From: Spinacia oleracea
Lineage: Eukaryota > Streptophyta > Magnoliopsida > Caryophyllales > Amaranthaceae
Length of the DNA: 64,000 nt
Direction of reading: 5' to 3'
Assembly (NCBI RefSeq): GCF_020520425.1
Contig: NC_079492.1
Location: 53,629,042-53,693,041 of the forward strand
Part shown: positions 9,538-19,831 of the stretch, piece after piece
Numbering within the stretch: position 1 is the stretch's first letter
Layout: every line of letters starts with the position of its first letter
Position numbers and translations under genes: made by a program
Notes under the pieces: model-generated
The model's database searches: none
Told to the model about the DNA's origin: nothing
The model's input: the letters and a program-made list of their open reading frames with translations, nothing else

Positions 9538-10914
9538 TCAAAGCCATTCTCCAATATGCTTGATTCCCATAGCTGCAGTGTGCGAGTTGTGCTTCGCCTG
9601 CGGCAGAGGTTTAGTCAATGGATCTGATATGTTGTCATCAGTTCCAATCTTGTTTATCTCGACTTCTTTTCTTTCAACGAACTCTCGTAGAAGGTGAAAT
9701 CTACGAAGTACATGCTTGACTCTCTGGTGGTGTTTAGGCTCCTTTGCCTGTGCAATAGCTCCGTTATTATCACAATACAGGGCTATTGGTCCTTTAATGG
9801 AGGGGACTACACCAAGTTCACCTATGAACTTCCTTAGCCATATAGCTTCCTTTGCTGCTTCATGTGCAGCAATGTACTCCGCTTCAGTTGTAGAATCCGC
9901 AATGGTGCTTTGCTTAGCACTTTTCCAGCTTACTGCACCTCCGTTGAGGCAGAAGACAAACCCAGACTGTGATCTAAAATCATCTTTGTCGGTTTGGAAA
10001 CTTGCGTCTGTATAGCCTTTAACAATTAATTCATCATCTCCATCATAGACCAGGAAGTCATCTTTGTGCCTTTTCAGGTACTTCAGAATATTCTTGGCAG
10101 CAGTCCAATGCGCCTCTCCTGGGTCTGACTGGTATCTGCTCGTAGCACTGAGTGCGTACGCAACATCCAGGCGTGTACATATCATAGCATACATTATTGA
10201 ACCAATCAATGATGCATATGGAATCCCATTCATTCGTCTACGCTCGTCAAGTGTTTTTGGGCACTGAGTCTTGCTTAGAGTTATTCCATGAGACATGGGT
10301 AGGTAGCCTCGCTTGGAGTCTGCCATTTTGAACCTATCAAGCACCTTATTGATATAAGTGCTTTGACTAAGTCCAATCATCTTTTTAGATCTATCTCTGT
10401 AAATCTTGATGCCCAATATGTACTGTGCTTCTCCTAGATCTTTCATCGAAAAACATTTCCCAAGCCAAATCTTGACAGAGTTCAACATAGGAATGTCATT
10501 TCCGATAAGTAATATGTTGTCGACATATAATACTAGGAAAGAAATTTTGCTCCCACTGACCTTCTTGTATACACAAGATTCGTCTGCGTTCTTGATGAAA
10601 CCAAAGTCACTGACTGCTTCATCGAAACGTATATTCCAGCTCCTGGATGCCTGCTTTAATCCGTAGATTGACTTCTTTAGCTTGCATACCTTTTTAGCAT
10701 TCTTTGGATCCTCAAAACCTTCAGGCTGTGTCATAAACACAGTTTCTGTTAAAATGCCGTTTAAGAAAGCAGTTTTGACATCCATCTGCAATATTTCGTA
10801 ATCGTAATATGCAGCGATTGCTAACATTATCCGAATAGACTTTAGCATTGCAACTGGTGAAAAGGTTTCATCGTAATCCACACCGTGGACTTGCCTGTAA
10901 CCTTTTGCAACCAA
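9538..10914 (-). CDS. Copia reverse transcriptase-RNase H (second part of gag-pol)
   Basis: RT begins VAKGYRQVHGVDYDETFSPV, with DVKTAFLNG and KLKKSIYGLKQASRSWN, followed by RNase H (VKGYTDASFQTD, TEAEYIAAHEAAKEA, LYCDNNGAIA) and a C-terminus ending HIGEWL. The catalytic motif that should be YVDD reads YVDN (codon AAC near 10517-10519), so this copy should lack polymerase activity. The domain order integrase before RT is diagnostic of Ty1/copia. A single-base shift separates it from the upstream part. Mobilisation would need another copy's enzymes. Confidence 0.9.
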   Translation of the reverse strand: MVAKGYRQVHGVDYDETFSPVAMLKSIRIMLAIAAYYDYEILQMDVKTAFLNGILTETVFMTQPEGFEDPKNAKKVCKLKKSIYGLKQASRSWNIRFDEAVSDFGFIKNADESCVYKKVSGSKISFLVLYVDNILLIGNDIPMLNSVKIWLGKCFSMKDLGEAQYILGIKIYRDRSKKMIGLSQSTYINKVLDRFKMADSKRGYLPMSHGITLSKTQCPKTLDERRRMNGIPYASLIGSIMYAMICTRLDVAYALSATSRYQSDPGEAHWTAAKNILKYLKRHKDDFLVYDGDDELIVKGYTDASFQTDKDDFRSQSGFVFCLNGGAVSWKSAKQSTIADSTTEAEYIAAHEAAKEAIWLRKFIGELGVVPSIKGPIALYCDNNGAIAQAKEPKHHQRVKHVLRRFHLLREFVERKEVEINKIGTDDNISDPLTKPLPQAKHNSHTAAMGIKHIGEWL

Positions 10915-10930
10915 TCTAGCTTTGAAAACT

Positions 10931-13504
10931 TCAAGTTTCCCATCCTTGTCCTTTTTTCAGTTTGAAAACCCATTTGCTTCCAATGGCTTGGTAGCCATCT
11001 GGCAAATCGACCAAATCCCATACTTGGTTTTCAGACATGGAGTCTAATTCAGATTGCATGGCTTCTTGCCATTGCTTGGAGCTAGGGCTCGTCATAGCTT
11101 GTTTGTAAGTCGCAGGTTCATCACTTTCAAGTAATAGAACGTCATAGCTCTCGTTCGTCAAAATACCTAAGTACCTTTCCGGTTGAGATCTATATCTTTG
11201 CGATCTACGCGGGGTAACATTTCTAGATTGACCATGATTCTCACCAGATTCTTCTAAAGATCTCTGAGTTTCATCCTGAATGTCATCTTGAGCACTCTCT
11301 AGAGTTTGTTGTTCGACTCGAATTTCTTCGAGGTCTACTTTTCTCCCACTTGTCATTTTGGAAATGTGATCTTTCTCCAAAAAGACACCATCTCGAGCAA
11401 CAAACACCTTGTTCTCAGATGTATTGTAGAAGTAATACCCCTTTGTTTCCTTTGGATAGCCCACAAGGATACATTTGTCAGATTTTGGATGAAGTTTGTC
11501 TGAAATTAATCGTTTGACGTATACTTCACATCCCCAAATCTTAAGAAAAGACACATTTAGAGGCTTTCCAAACCATAACTCATATGGAGTCTTTTCGACA
11601 GCTTTAGACGGAGCTCTATTTATAGTGAGTGCAGCTGTATTTAGTGCATGTCCCCAAAATTCTAATGGAAGTTTGGCCTGACCCATCATTGACCTGACCA
11701 TGTCTAGCAAGGTTCTGTTCCTCCGTTCCGATACACCGTTCCATTGTGGTGTTCCAGGAGGAGTCAATTCTGATAGAATTCCACATTCTTTCAGATGGTC
11801 ATCAAATTCATAGCTCAGATATTCACCGCCTCTGTCAGACCGCAGTGCCTTAATCTTCTTGCCTAATTGATTCTCTACTTCACTCTGAAATTCCTTGAAT
11901 TTGTCAAAGGATTCAGACTTATGCTTCATTAGGTAGACATAACCATATCTACTGAAGTCATCAGTGAAAGTGATAAAGTAGCTGAAACCACCTCTAGCAT
12001 TTGTACTCATTGGTCCACATACATCTGTATGGATTAAACCCAATAGTTCATTTGCTCTTTCTCCAACTTTAGAGAAAGGTTGCTTTGTCATTTTGCCAAG
12101 TAAACATGATTCGCATTTACCATAATCCTCTAAGTCAAATGGTTCTAGAATTCCTTCCTTTTGAAGTCTTTCTAAGCGTTTCAAGTTTATATGGCCTAAT
12201 CGACAATGCCACAGATAGGTGAGATCTGAATCATCCTTTTTGGCCTTTTTGGTATTTATGTTATAAACTTGTTTGTCGTGATCTAATAAATAAAGTCCAT
12301 TGACTAATCTAGCAGATCCATAAAACATCTCTTTAAAATAAAACGAACAACTATTGTCTTTTATTAAAAAGGAAAATCCCTTAGCATCTAAGCAAGAAAC
12401 TGAAATGATGTTTTTAGTAAGACTTGGAACATGGAAACACTCTTCCAGTTCCAAAACTAGCCCGGAGGGCAACGACAAATAATAAGTTCCTACAGCTAAT
12501 GCAGCAATCCGTGCTCCATTTCCCACTCGTAGGTCGACTTCTCCCTTGCTTAACTTTCTACTTCTTCTTAGTCCCTGTGGATTGGAACATAAGTGTGAGC
12601 CACAACCTGTATCTAATACCCAAGAAGTTGAATTAGCAAGTATACAGTCTATAACGAAAATACCTGAAGATGGAACGACTGTTCCGTTCTTCTGATCTTC
12701 CTTTAGCTTCAAGCAATCTCTCTTCCAATGCCCCTTCTTCTTGCAGTAGAAGCATTCGGATTCAGAAGTGGGTTGACTGACCTTCCTCTTTACAGATTTG
12801 GCGCCAGTTTGCTTAGTTGGGCTGGCCTTGTTGCCACCTTTCTTAGCATTCCTCTTCTTTCCAGATTTCTTGAACTTGCCCCCACGCACCATAAGCACAT
12901 CCTGCTTATCACTTTTGAGCGTCTTTTCAGCGGTCTTCAGCATACCGTGAAGCTCAGTGAGCGTTTTGTCCAGACTATTCATATTGTAGTTCAGTATGAA
13001 CTGATCATACCCGCTATGAAGAGAATGGAGGATGGTGTCTATAGCCATTTCCTGAGAAAATTGCTGATCCAGCCGACTCATATTCTCAATGAGTCCAATC
13101 ATTTTGAGAACATGTGGACTTACGGGCTCGCCTTTCTTAAGCTTGGTCTCAAGAATTTTCCTATGAGTCTCGAATCTTTCGACTCGAGCCAGATCTTGGA
13201 ACATGTTCTTCAACTCACTGATGATTGTGAAAGCATCTGAGTTGATGAACGTTTTCTGCAGATCTGCACTCATGGTGGCGAGCATTAGACATTTCACATC
13301 CTTGTTGGCATCAATCCAACGATTGAGGGCTGCCTGAGTGACCCCGTCGCCTGCGGCTTCGGGCATCGCCTCTTCTAGGACATATTCCTTTTCTTCCTGC
13401 ATAAGAACTATTTGCAAGTTCCTTTGCCAGTCAAGGAAGTTTTTCCCGTTCAACTTCTCCTTTTCGAGAATTGATCGAATGTTGAATGAATTGTTGTTTG
13501 CCAT
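10931..13504 (-). CDS. Copia gag-protease-integrase (first part of gag-pol)
   Basis: Start chosen at the Met of MANNNSFNIRSILEKEK (13504); upstream in-frame codons belong to the leader. Order: UBN2-type Gag; zinc knuckle CFYCKKKGHWKRDC; protease WVLDTGCGSHLC (D-T-G active site); GAG-pre-integrase (LWHCRLGHINLKRL); integrase with HTDVCGP, SDRGGEY and NGVSERRNRTLLD supplying the D-D-E residues; then the start of the RT linker (SKWVFKLKK). The frame ends where one extra A in an A-run near 10955 shifts it; beyond that point the RT frame continues at 10914. Apart from this shift the reading frame is open throughout. Confidence 0.88.
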   Translation of the reverse strand: MANNNSFNIRSILEKEKLNGKNFLDWQRNLQIVLMQEEKEYVLEEAMPEAAGDGVTQAALNRWIDANKDVKCLMLATMSADLQKTFINSDAFTIISELKNMFQDLARVERFETHRKILETKLKKGEPVSPHVLKMIGLIENMSRLDQQFSQEMAIDTILHSLHSGYDQFILNYNMNSLDKTLTELHGMLKTAEKTLKSDKQDVLMVRGGKFKKSGKKRNAKKGGNKASPTKQTGAKSVKRKVSQPTSESECFYCKKKGHWKRDCLKLKEDQKNGTVVPSSGIFVIDCILANSTSWVLDTGCGSHLCSNPQGLRRSRKLSKGEVDLRVGNGARIAALAVGTYYLSLPSGLVLELEECFHVPSLTKNIISVSCLDAKGFSFLIKDNSCSFYFKEMFYGSARLVNGLYLLDHDKQVYNINTKKAKKDDSDLTYLWHCRLGHINLKRLERLQKEGILEPFDLEDYGKCESCLLGKMTKQPFSKVGERANELLGLIHTDVCGPMSTNARGGFSYFITFTDDFSRYGYVYLMKHKSESFDKFKEFQSEVENQLGKKIKALRSDRGGEYLSYEFDDHLKECGILSELTPPGTPQWNGVSERRNRTLLDMVRSMMGQAKLPLEFWGHALNTAALTINRAPSKAVEKTPYELWFGKPLNVSFLKIWGCEVYVKRLISDKLHPKSDKCILVGYPKETKGYYFYNTSENKVFVARDGVFLEKDHISKMTSGRKVDLEEIRVEQQTLESAQDDIQDETQRSLEESGENHGQSRNVTPRRSQRYRSQPERYLGILTNESYDVLLLESDEPATYKQAMTSPSSKQWQEAMQSELDSMSENQVWDLVDLPDGYQAIGSKWVFKLKKGQGWET

Positions 13505-14275
13505 ATTAAAAACTACAATTGAAAAGAATAAACAAATAAATAACCATTCACAGTTTCTCTTAATAAACTTAAATTCTAGCATACATGCATAATTCAATGT
13601 TTATTAAGCATTTTATTCAAGTTATGTGTTCCGGCAGGTGTGAATAAAATGATTCCAAGATCCTAAAATCATTGAAGAACTAAGCACAGTTTGTCGACTT
13701 AATCCTAAAACATCTTAGGTAAGCAAAAGCCTTTTGCTAATAGTCTAGAAACTATTCTTGGTTGATAGGTACGTCTAAGAACTTATTAGGTAAACCTATC
13801 GATTTTGCCACGACATAAAAAGACTCCTTACTTATATCGTTGAGTTTCACCAAAACTAACATGTACTCACATTTTTTTGTGTACCTTGCCCCTTTAGGAC
13901 CAATAAGTAACACCTCGCTGAGCGAAAACTATTACTAGATTGATGTAAAGGATATCCAAGCAAGTGTATATTTTGGCATGGCACCTTTTAACTCAATTTT
14001 TAAGTTTGGAACTTAAGGCTCTTACTATGTTGGTTAGATTTTAGGTGAACTAAAATCCTTAATCATGCAACATAATCAAGCTTTGATCTCATGCATTTTA
14101 AGACATATTTAAAAGCAATAAATAACTTAAAACATGCATAAGATAAATGTGATCTAGTATGGCCCGACTTCATCTTGAAGCTTTAACTTCAAAGTCCGTC
14201 TTGAAAATCTCCGTGGGAGGCACCATTTTCTTCAAATAGGATAAGCTACAATTAAAACTAATTACAACTATTTGA

Positions 14276-14428
14276 TGGTACGCAGACCATATTTGAATTG
14301 AAAAACAACTTTGGTACTTTAGACCAATTACATTCAAATTAATGGTACGCAGACCATATTTGAATTGAAAAACAACTTTGGTACTTTAGACCAATTACAT
14401 TCAAATTAATGGTACGCAGACCATATTT
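14276..14428. repeat. 67-bp tandem repeat in the copia leader
   Basis: Units start with TGGTACGCAGACCATATTTG at 14276, 14343 and 14410. The first two are full length and nearly identical; the third stops after about 19 bp. They probably arose by slippage or by template switching during reverse transcription. Confidence 0.85.
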
Positions 14429-15160
14429 TCTATCCTATTTGGGCCATACTAGTCACTTCATAACCTGCAAAACAGTACATATACAATATATACCATTCAC
14501 CCATTCATTATCATGAATGGCCCACATAGCTGGTTAGCAATTAATCAAGGGCACCAATAATCTACCAATTATTCAGTCCTTATTAATTCTAATCAAGTTG
14601 TTTTAACCTTAAGGATTTGTAGACCTAATCAAGAGTTTATGACTAAAAAGGGCTCCCACTTAAACCAATAAATTCATATGCTTTACTAATTTTAAACATA
14701 AAAATGTATTTCTAGTCTAACCGGAAACATACAAATTTAATTAAAATTTAAAGCTCATATAAATTTATAATTGAATCCAAAAAGTTTAATTTAATTTCAG
14801 TCGTATTTAAATTAATTCATGATTTTAATTTTAGTAAAATAATTAGAATAAATAAAATTTATTATAATTACAATATTCAAAATTAAAATCCAAGAAAATA
14901 ATTTAAATTATTAATTTTAAAATTAATTAAAATTACGTAAACTGAAAATTTCAAATTAAAATTTCAAAACGATTTAATCGCAACGCAACAATCCTACGCA
15001 ACGCACGCTCATGGGCCACACGCACACAGCCATCGCTGGCCATGTGCGCGCAGCCCATGCGCTGCGTCGCATCGCTGCTGCTTACCATCGCAAGGCATCA
15101 CGCGAGCTGGTGCTCGCTGCGCGCGCCAGCGCTCGACGCAACAAGCATGCTGCCGCAGCC

Positions 15161-15310
15161 CATCGCTGGGCGCAGCGCTCGTCGCACGTCGCAACAAGCA
15201 AGCTGCTTGCCATCGCTGGGCGCAGCGCTCGTCGCACGTCGCAACAAGCACGCTGCACGCCATCGCTGGGCGCAGCGCTCGTCGCACGCACAATAGCGCT
15301 CGCTGCGCGC
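15161..15310. repeat. 50-bp GC-rich tandem repeat in the copia leader
   Basis: CATCGCTGGGCGCAGCGCTC recurs at 15161, 15211 and 15261, an exact 50-bp period over three units, within a wider GC-rich, CGC/GCG-dense island (15000-15620). The rest of the leader is strongly AT-rich, so the compositional break is sharp. Confidence 0.85.
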
Positions 15311-16370
15311 GAGCGATCGATGCTGGGCGTAGCACTCGTGGCACACGAGCTTGCGCTCGCTGCGCGCGAGGCTCCGCACGCTTGCGCGAGGCAGTGCGCG
15401 CTGTGGCGCAGCTCGCTTGCTGCCCACACGCGACTGCTCGTGCCTTGCTCTCGCCCTCGCCCATTCGCCCATCGCACACAGCCCACGACACAAGGCAGGG
15501 CTGCTGCCTTGTGCTCGTGCACCATGGCCTTGCTCATTGCATTCGTACCGCATGGGCGACGAGCTCCCTTGCTCGTCGTCACATGCCCGCACTATACAAC
15601 ACCCCTTAAGGGTAACACGTAGCGTCCATTGCTTTGTGCGTGCAAGTTATATGAGCGAATCGCATAAAAATTTAAAATTTATATTCAAAATTAATGACAA
15701 ATTAATAAATAATATTAATTTCATAATTTTAGGGCGAAAAATCGAAAATTTATTATTTAATTGATTTCCGATTAACATGGATTCAAGTCTAGGTCATAAA
15801 AATTTAAAATTTAACATAAATTTACAATTTTTATGGTGGTTTTTAATCATAGGTATCTAATTAAATTATAACTAATTATGAAAATCAAATGAATTCTAAA
15901 TTATTCCAATTTTCAACAAATTAATCATAATTACAAATTAGATTGCATAATTAACAAGGCTAGGAATTCAAACTTGTTAAACATATACAGTAGGTCAATC
16001 AAAAATTCAAGATTTATCAACAAGAATCGCAAATATTTAATTTAACATCTTAAATTTACGAAATTTTGCATTCGAAAAACTAAAACCTCCGAAAAGTCAT
16101 AGTTAGGCTTCGAATTTGAGAATTCTGGGTTCGGCCGAAAATTACTATTTTTGTCAAAATTTTAGAATGCCTTTTACATGCGGAATTGACACAAAAATCA
16201 CTCGATTTGGATGAGTAACGAAGAAACTGCCGAAAAACTGCGTACGTATAATTAAATAAACGCAATTTGCAATTAATTAACAATTACGAAAATTAATCAC
16301 CCCTTTTAATTCTTGCAAATTTGTAATATCTAACCATGTTCATGCAATTTAGATTATGAAAATAATAAGA

Positions 16371-16384
16371 GGCTCGTGATACCA
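16371..16384 (-). promoter_or_regulatory. Primer-binding site of the copia element
   Basis: On the minus strand TGGTATCACGAGCC directly follows the LTR, one base in. It matches the plant initiator-Met tRNA 3' end (TGGTATCAGAGC-type) as in most copia elements, with a small change in the middle. Confidence 0.85.
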
Positions 16385-16385
16385 C

Positions 16386-17784
16386 TGTTAGGTTATGATA
16401 CATATGACAATTCATAAATCATGCGGAAAAACCATAAAGCCAGGAAAGCATATTATTTACACATAATCATTTAGCATAGTTTAGATGCATACACTTTGTT
16501 GCGTGCCTTCCCTAGCTGCGCCCGAACCGAACAAGAACAAGTCTTTAGGACTCCAAGTGTCGTCCCTCCGTAGATAGTCCACAGCACGTCCGGATCCGCC
16601 TTAAGCTTGACCAACTAGGATCGCCCTTAAGGTACTTAGAATTTTCGGCTAGTATAGGCAATTGTATGACTGAATTTTTGCTCTCAAAAATCACTTTGAA
16701 TACTTGAATACTCTATACAAAATAATGACCCTAGGCCTTTATTTATAGAGGTATGGAAAGGAAATCGTTATCCTATTAGGATACGAATTAATTAAACTAG
16801 AATCCTAATAGAATTCTTATTTAATTAATTCATCCTTTTAGGTTTATGAATTTAATCATATGTCGAAACCTGATAACTTTAGGATTCGTATAGCTCACAA
16901 ACACACACACGCACGCACAGCAGCCCACGAGGGGCGCCATGCGCGCGCGCGCAGCCCGCGAGCTCGCATCCCATTGCCACGAGGCCCACACGCTGCCGCA
17001 GCGTTGGCGCGCGCTGGGCCTGCCTTGCGGTGGGCCTGGCGCAGCCTTGGCTGGTGCGTTGTGGCGCGCTGGCTTGCTGGGCGATGGCCCGACTTCGTGC
17101 TGGGCCTTCGTCTGGCAGGCCTCGTCCGATGCTAATTCGTACGATACGCTTCCGATTAATTTCCCGATTCCGGAATTCATTTCCGATACGAACAATATTT
17201 AATATTTCTGATTCCGGAATTAATTTCCGTTTCGAACAAATATTTAATATTTCCGTTTCCGGAATTATTTTCCGATTCCGGTAATATTTCCGATTCTGAC
17301 AATATTTCCGTTTCCGGCAATATTTCCGATTCCGGCAATATTTCTATTTCCGATAATATTTTCCGATACGTACCATGTTTCCGTTTCCGGCAACATCTAC
17401 GACTTGGATAATATTTATATTTCCGATACGATCCATATTTCCGTTTCCGGCAATATCATCGTTTCCGGAGCATTCATTTCTTGCCTGTGACGATCTCAGC
17501 TCCCACTGAAACCAAGATCCGTCGATTCCGAATATCCATAGATGGAGTATTTAATGCCATTAAATACTTGATCCATTTACGTACTATTTGTGTGACCCTA
17601 CGGGTTCAGTCAAGAGTAAGCTGTGGATTAATATCATTAATTCCACTTGAACTGAAGCGGCCTCTAGCTAGACATTCAGCTCACTTGATCTCACTGAATT
17701 ATTAACTTGTTTAATTAATACTGAACCGCACTTATTAGACTTAACATAGAATGCATACTTGGACCAAGGGCATTATTTCCTTCA
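16386..17784 (-). repeat. 5' LTR of the copia element (right copy)
   Basis: 1399 bp, about 98-99% identical by eye to the left LTR, with a one-base length difference near the ACTTTGTTGCG stretch. Because the element lies on the minus strand, this copy would hold the active promoter. The outward edge meets the second AAAAG and then the rest of the interrupted oxidoreductase exon. Confidence 0.92.
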
Positions 17785-17895
17785 AAAAGTATCTGTGACA
17801 GCAGGTTATTTAAGTTGTTTTTCTGGAGTAATAAACCTGACAGTCTGTTATTTAAGTAATAAACCTGACAGTCTGTTATTTTCTCTCTTATCTAG

Positions 17896-18010
17896 GTACT
17901 GAAGAGAAGTTGGCATATTGTAAAGATATTGGAGCTGATGTGTCATGTGTGTATCAATTACAAGACTGAAGATTTTGTTACGAGAGTTAAAGAAGAAACA
18001 GCTGGAAAAG
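17896..18010 (+). pseudogene. Oxidoreductase exon with 7-bp frameshift
   Basis: Reads GTEEKLAYCKDIGADV and then, after an extra TCATGTG (about 17944-17950), resumes as INYKTEDFVTRVKEETAGK in another frame, ending at donor GTATTG. The extra bases leave the pattern ATGTG-TC-ATGTG, which could be a transposon excision footprint or a small duplication. Either way the exon cannot be translated. Confidence 0.8.
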
Positions 18011-18296
18011 GTATTGTTTTGAGGGGAAACAGATCATGTACGGAGTATTGTGGAATTCTCGTTCTCTTTTGTTGTCTAAGATCTGCTTTGTCACAAATTA
18101 ATTGTCTCACTTCGATTTTGTGATGTTACAAATGATTGGACGCTTTCTTATGATAGAAACATTCTTCTAACAACGCAATCACTCAATTAATGAGTTCTAC
18201 AGAGAAGTGAGAACTTTTTTGGCGCAGCAAACTGTTTCCCATTTTGCTTGCCATCTTAGTAAGCTGTAAGCATAATTGTTTGTATTAAACAAACAG

Positions 18297-18455
18297 GTGT
18301 TGATGTTATATTGGACAACATGGGAGGAAGTTACTTGCAGCGTAACATTGACAACTTGAATTTAGATGGCCGGCTTTTTATCATTGTCTATCAAGGTGGA
18401 GCTACTTCACAAATTAGCCTTGCAAGTTTAGCAGCAAAGAGACTCACGGTGCAAG
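18297..18455 (+). pseudogene. Oxidoreductase exon: DVILDNMGG segment
   Basis: Acceptor AAACAG, then GVDVILDNMGGSYLQRNIDNL, DGRLFIIVYQGGATSQISL and AAKRLTVQ, ending at donor GTATGC. The frame is open, and it is the best preserved exon of the 3' half. Confidence 0.8.
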
Positions 18456-19099
18456 GTATGCATATTTTTTTCAACCCAAAGCTGGCATTCTATTGCAAAG
18501 AAAGTTTTGTAGGAATTTCATTTCATCGCAACATTGATTTTTGTAACAACATTCTAATCTGACATGTCCACCTAGAAGCCACAGAAAAGCTATGTTACTC
18601 AAACATGGCTAGAAGTGCCAGACATGATCACATGACTATCTCTTGAAAAAATTGCATGATTTTGGTCTAACATGAAGTGTTTAAGTGTCTGACCCGTATC
18701 TGAATGTCGACTACCCGACATGGGTACTTGTTGTAAAATGTAGAGTCGGAGTAACATATGGGACAAGTATTAACAACCTCATAGAGTCATATCCCTTTGG
18801 AGACACCCTAGTGGCCGAGGATTATGATGCTTTCCCGCGTATGATGAGCCTGTTTAACCGGTTGGCCAGCGTGGAGCAGGCCTAGTTCAGTAAAGGGTCT
18901 ACAAGACCACAACCCAACCTAAGGAAAAATAACAAACATCATCTTGTACCACTATTAAACCCTTTCACCATTTCCTTTTTTTGATTCATTTTTGGCCACT
19001 GCAATTGACATTGTGTTAGTAGTTGGTACGGAGTACATGATAAGATAATTCAGACACTTGATCAACTGTTGCATATTTTGTTCTATACTGTTTTTATCT

Positions 19100-19293
19100 G
19101 CTGGCTTGAGGAATAAAACTCCGGAGAACAAAGCAGTTATCGTGAAGGAAGTGGAGAAGAATGTGTGGCCTGCAATCATAGGGAAGAAGGTGAAGCCTGT
19201 GTTCACAAGTACTTTCCTCTGTCACAGGCAGCTGAAGCTCACCAGCTTATGGAAAGTAACAAGCATATAGGCAAAATATTGCTTCTTCCATGA
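19100..19293 (+). pseudogene. Last oxidoreductase exon with lost acceptor and 1-bp deletion
   Basis: Reads AGLRNKTPENKAVIVKEVEK, NVWPAIIGKKVKPVFTSTF, then after a missing C (near 19210) SQAAEAHQLMESNKHIGKIL and LLP, stop TGA at 19291. Just before the expected exon start the sequence is TTTTTATCTGCTGG, with no AG at the splice position. The intron before it (18456-19099) contains no other feature I can identify. Confidence 0.75.
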
Positions 19294-19831
19294 TAAATGA
19301 GATGCTTTGGCCATTGAGGCCTGTCGGTCGACTCAGTTCTTACAATTGAGGCAAATATACCACTAGAACAACCTAAATGGGCCAAAATGGCTGATAGTTC
19401 CAGCCATACTCCGTTGTACACTGATGGATGTTGAATATGTTTGTTTTGGAAAAGATCTACAGTCAATAAAAAAATAAAAAATCCAGACACTATTGAGATG
19501 GTCACTGGTTATTTCCTTTCAATGCTTCATTAACTAGAATGTTCAAGTACACAACTACCATGTTGGTGTAGAGCTGTCAAAAACTCACCCGATCCGAGAA
19601 ACCAACCTGAACCAACTTGTATTCTTAAGGACCCGGACCCGACCCGAGACCCGAAATGTTGTTAAAACGGGAAATCCGTAACCCGACTGTATCCAACCTG
19701 TAACATCCTAATAATTTCTTTCTTTTTAAAACTATTTTCTTTAATAAATAAAAGAAATTACCAATGCATTACTGCCACCATGAAAATGGTTAAGGCTATT
19801 ATCAGAATTTTGCATTGAAACTTAACTACTA

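Larger units (their letters stand above)
13505..16370 (-). other. Long non-coding leader of the copia element
   Basis: Between the gag start and the primer-binding site lie about 2.9 kb without recognisable coding sequence. It is AT-rich except for a GC-rich island (15,000-15,620). It includes two tandem arrays, listed separately. Overlapping open frames on both strands of the island arise from GC-rich codons lacking stops and match no protein family I know. Confidence 0.6.
7275..17784 (-). mobile_element. Ty1/copia LTR retrotransposon, near full length (10,510 bp)
   Basis: Two LTRs (7275-8672 and 16386-17784) flank one gag-pol in copia order, all on the minus strand. On the plus strand the LTRs begin TGTTAG and end CTTCA. 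The target-site duplication is AAAAG (7270-7274 and 17785-17789). A primer-binding site for initiator-Met tRNA abuts the right LTR and a polypurine tract abuts the left LTR, confirming minus orientation. Some 18 differences between the LTRs were counted by eye (about 1.3%). One extra A in a homopolymer and a mutated RT active site make this copy non-functional. The long leader (13,505-16,370) is non-coding and carries tandem repeats. Confidence 0.93.
3960..19293 (+). pseudogene. Quinone oxidoreductase-like (zeta-crystallin/PIG3 type) pseudogene, split by transposons
   Basis: Medium-chain dehydrogenase/reductase family, quinone oxidoreductase subgroup (NADPH-dependent, no catalytic zinc). It resembles the Arabidopsis At4g21580-type oxidoreductase. 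Recognisable exons: 3960-4179 (GroES-like start, ALNRADTIQRKG, PGLECSG); 5791-5811 plus 6591-6746 (CALLGG, then GYAETVVVPAGH); 7208-7274 plus 17790-17804 (VHGGSSGIGTFAIQIAK, the Rossmann cofactor loop); 17896-18010; 18297-18455 (DVILDNMGGSYLQ); about 19100-19293 (last exon, ending TGA). Damage: a fold-back in one exon, a 10.5 kb copia element in another, a 7-bp insertion near 17941-17950, one C missing near 19210, and no AG acceptor where the last intron should end. The exon order is intact, so it died recently. Function of the intact relative: one-electron quinone or enal reduction in the cytosol (family knowledge). Confidence 0.85.

Noticed and set aside
12728..13240. 170-codon plus-strand frame with leucine-rich translation
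   Set aside because: It is antisense to the well-supported copia gag frame and has no independent support.
15009..15622. Several overlapping open frames of 75-203 codons on both strands
   Set aside because: They lie in a GC-rich tandem-repeat island of the copia leader, are Ala/Arg-rich in every frame, share no domain, and reflect lack of stop codons rather than genes.
3960..19293. Possibility that the quinone oxidoreductase is still functional, with the elements spliced out as introns
   Set aside because: The fold-back and copia element sit in coding exons without flanking splice sites, and there are separate frameshifts in two later exons.
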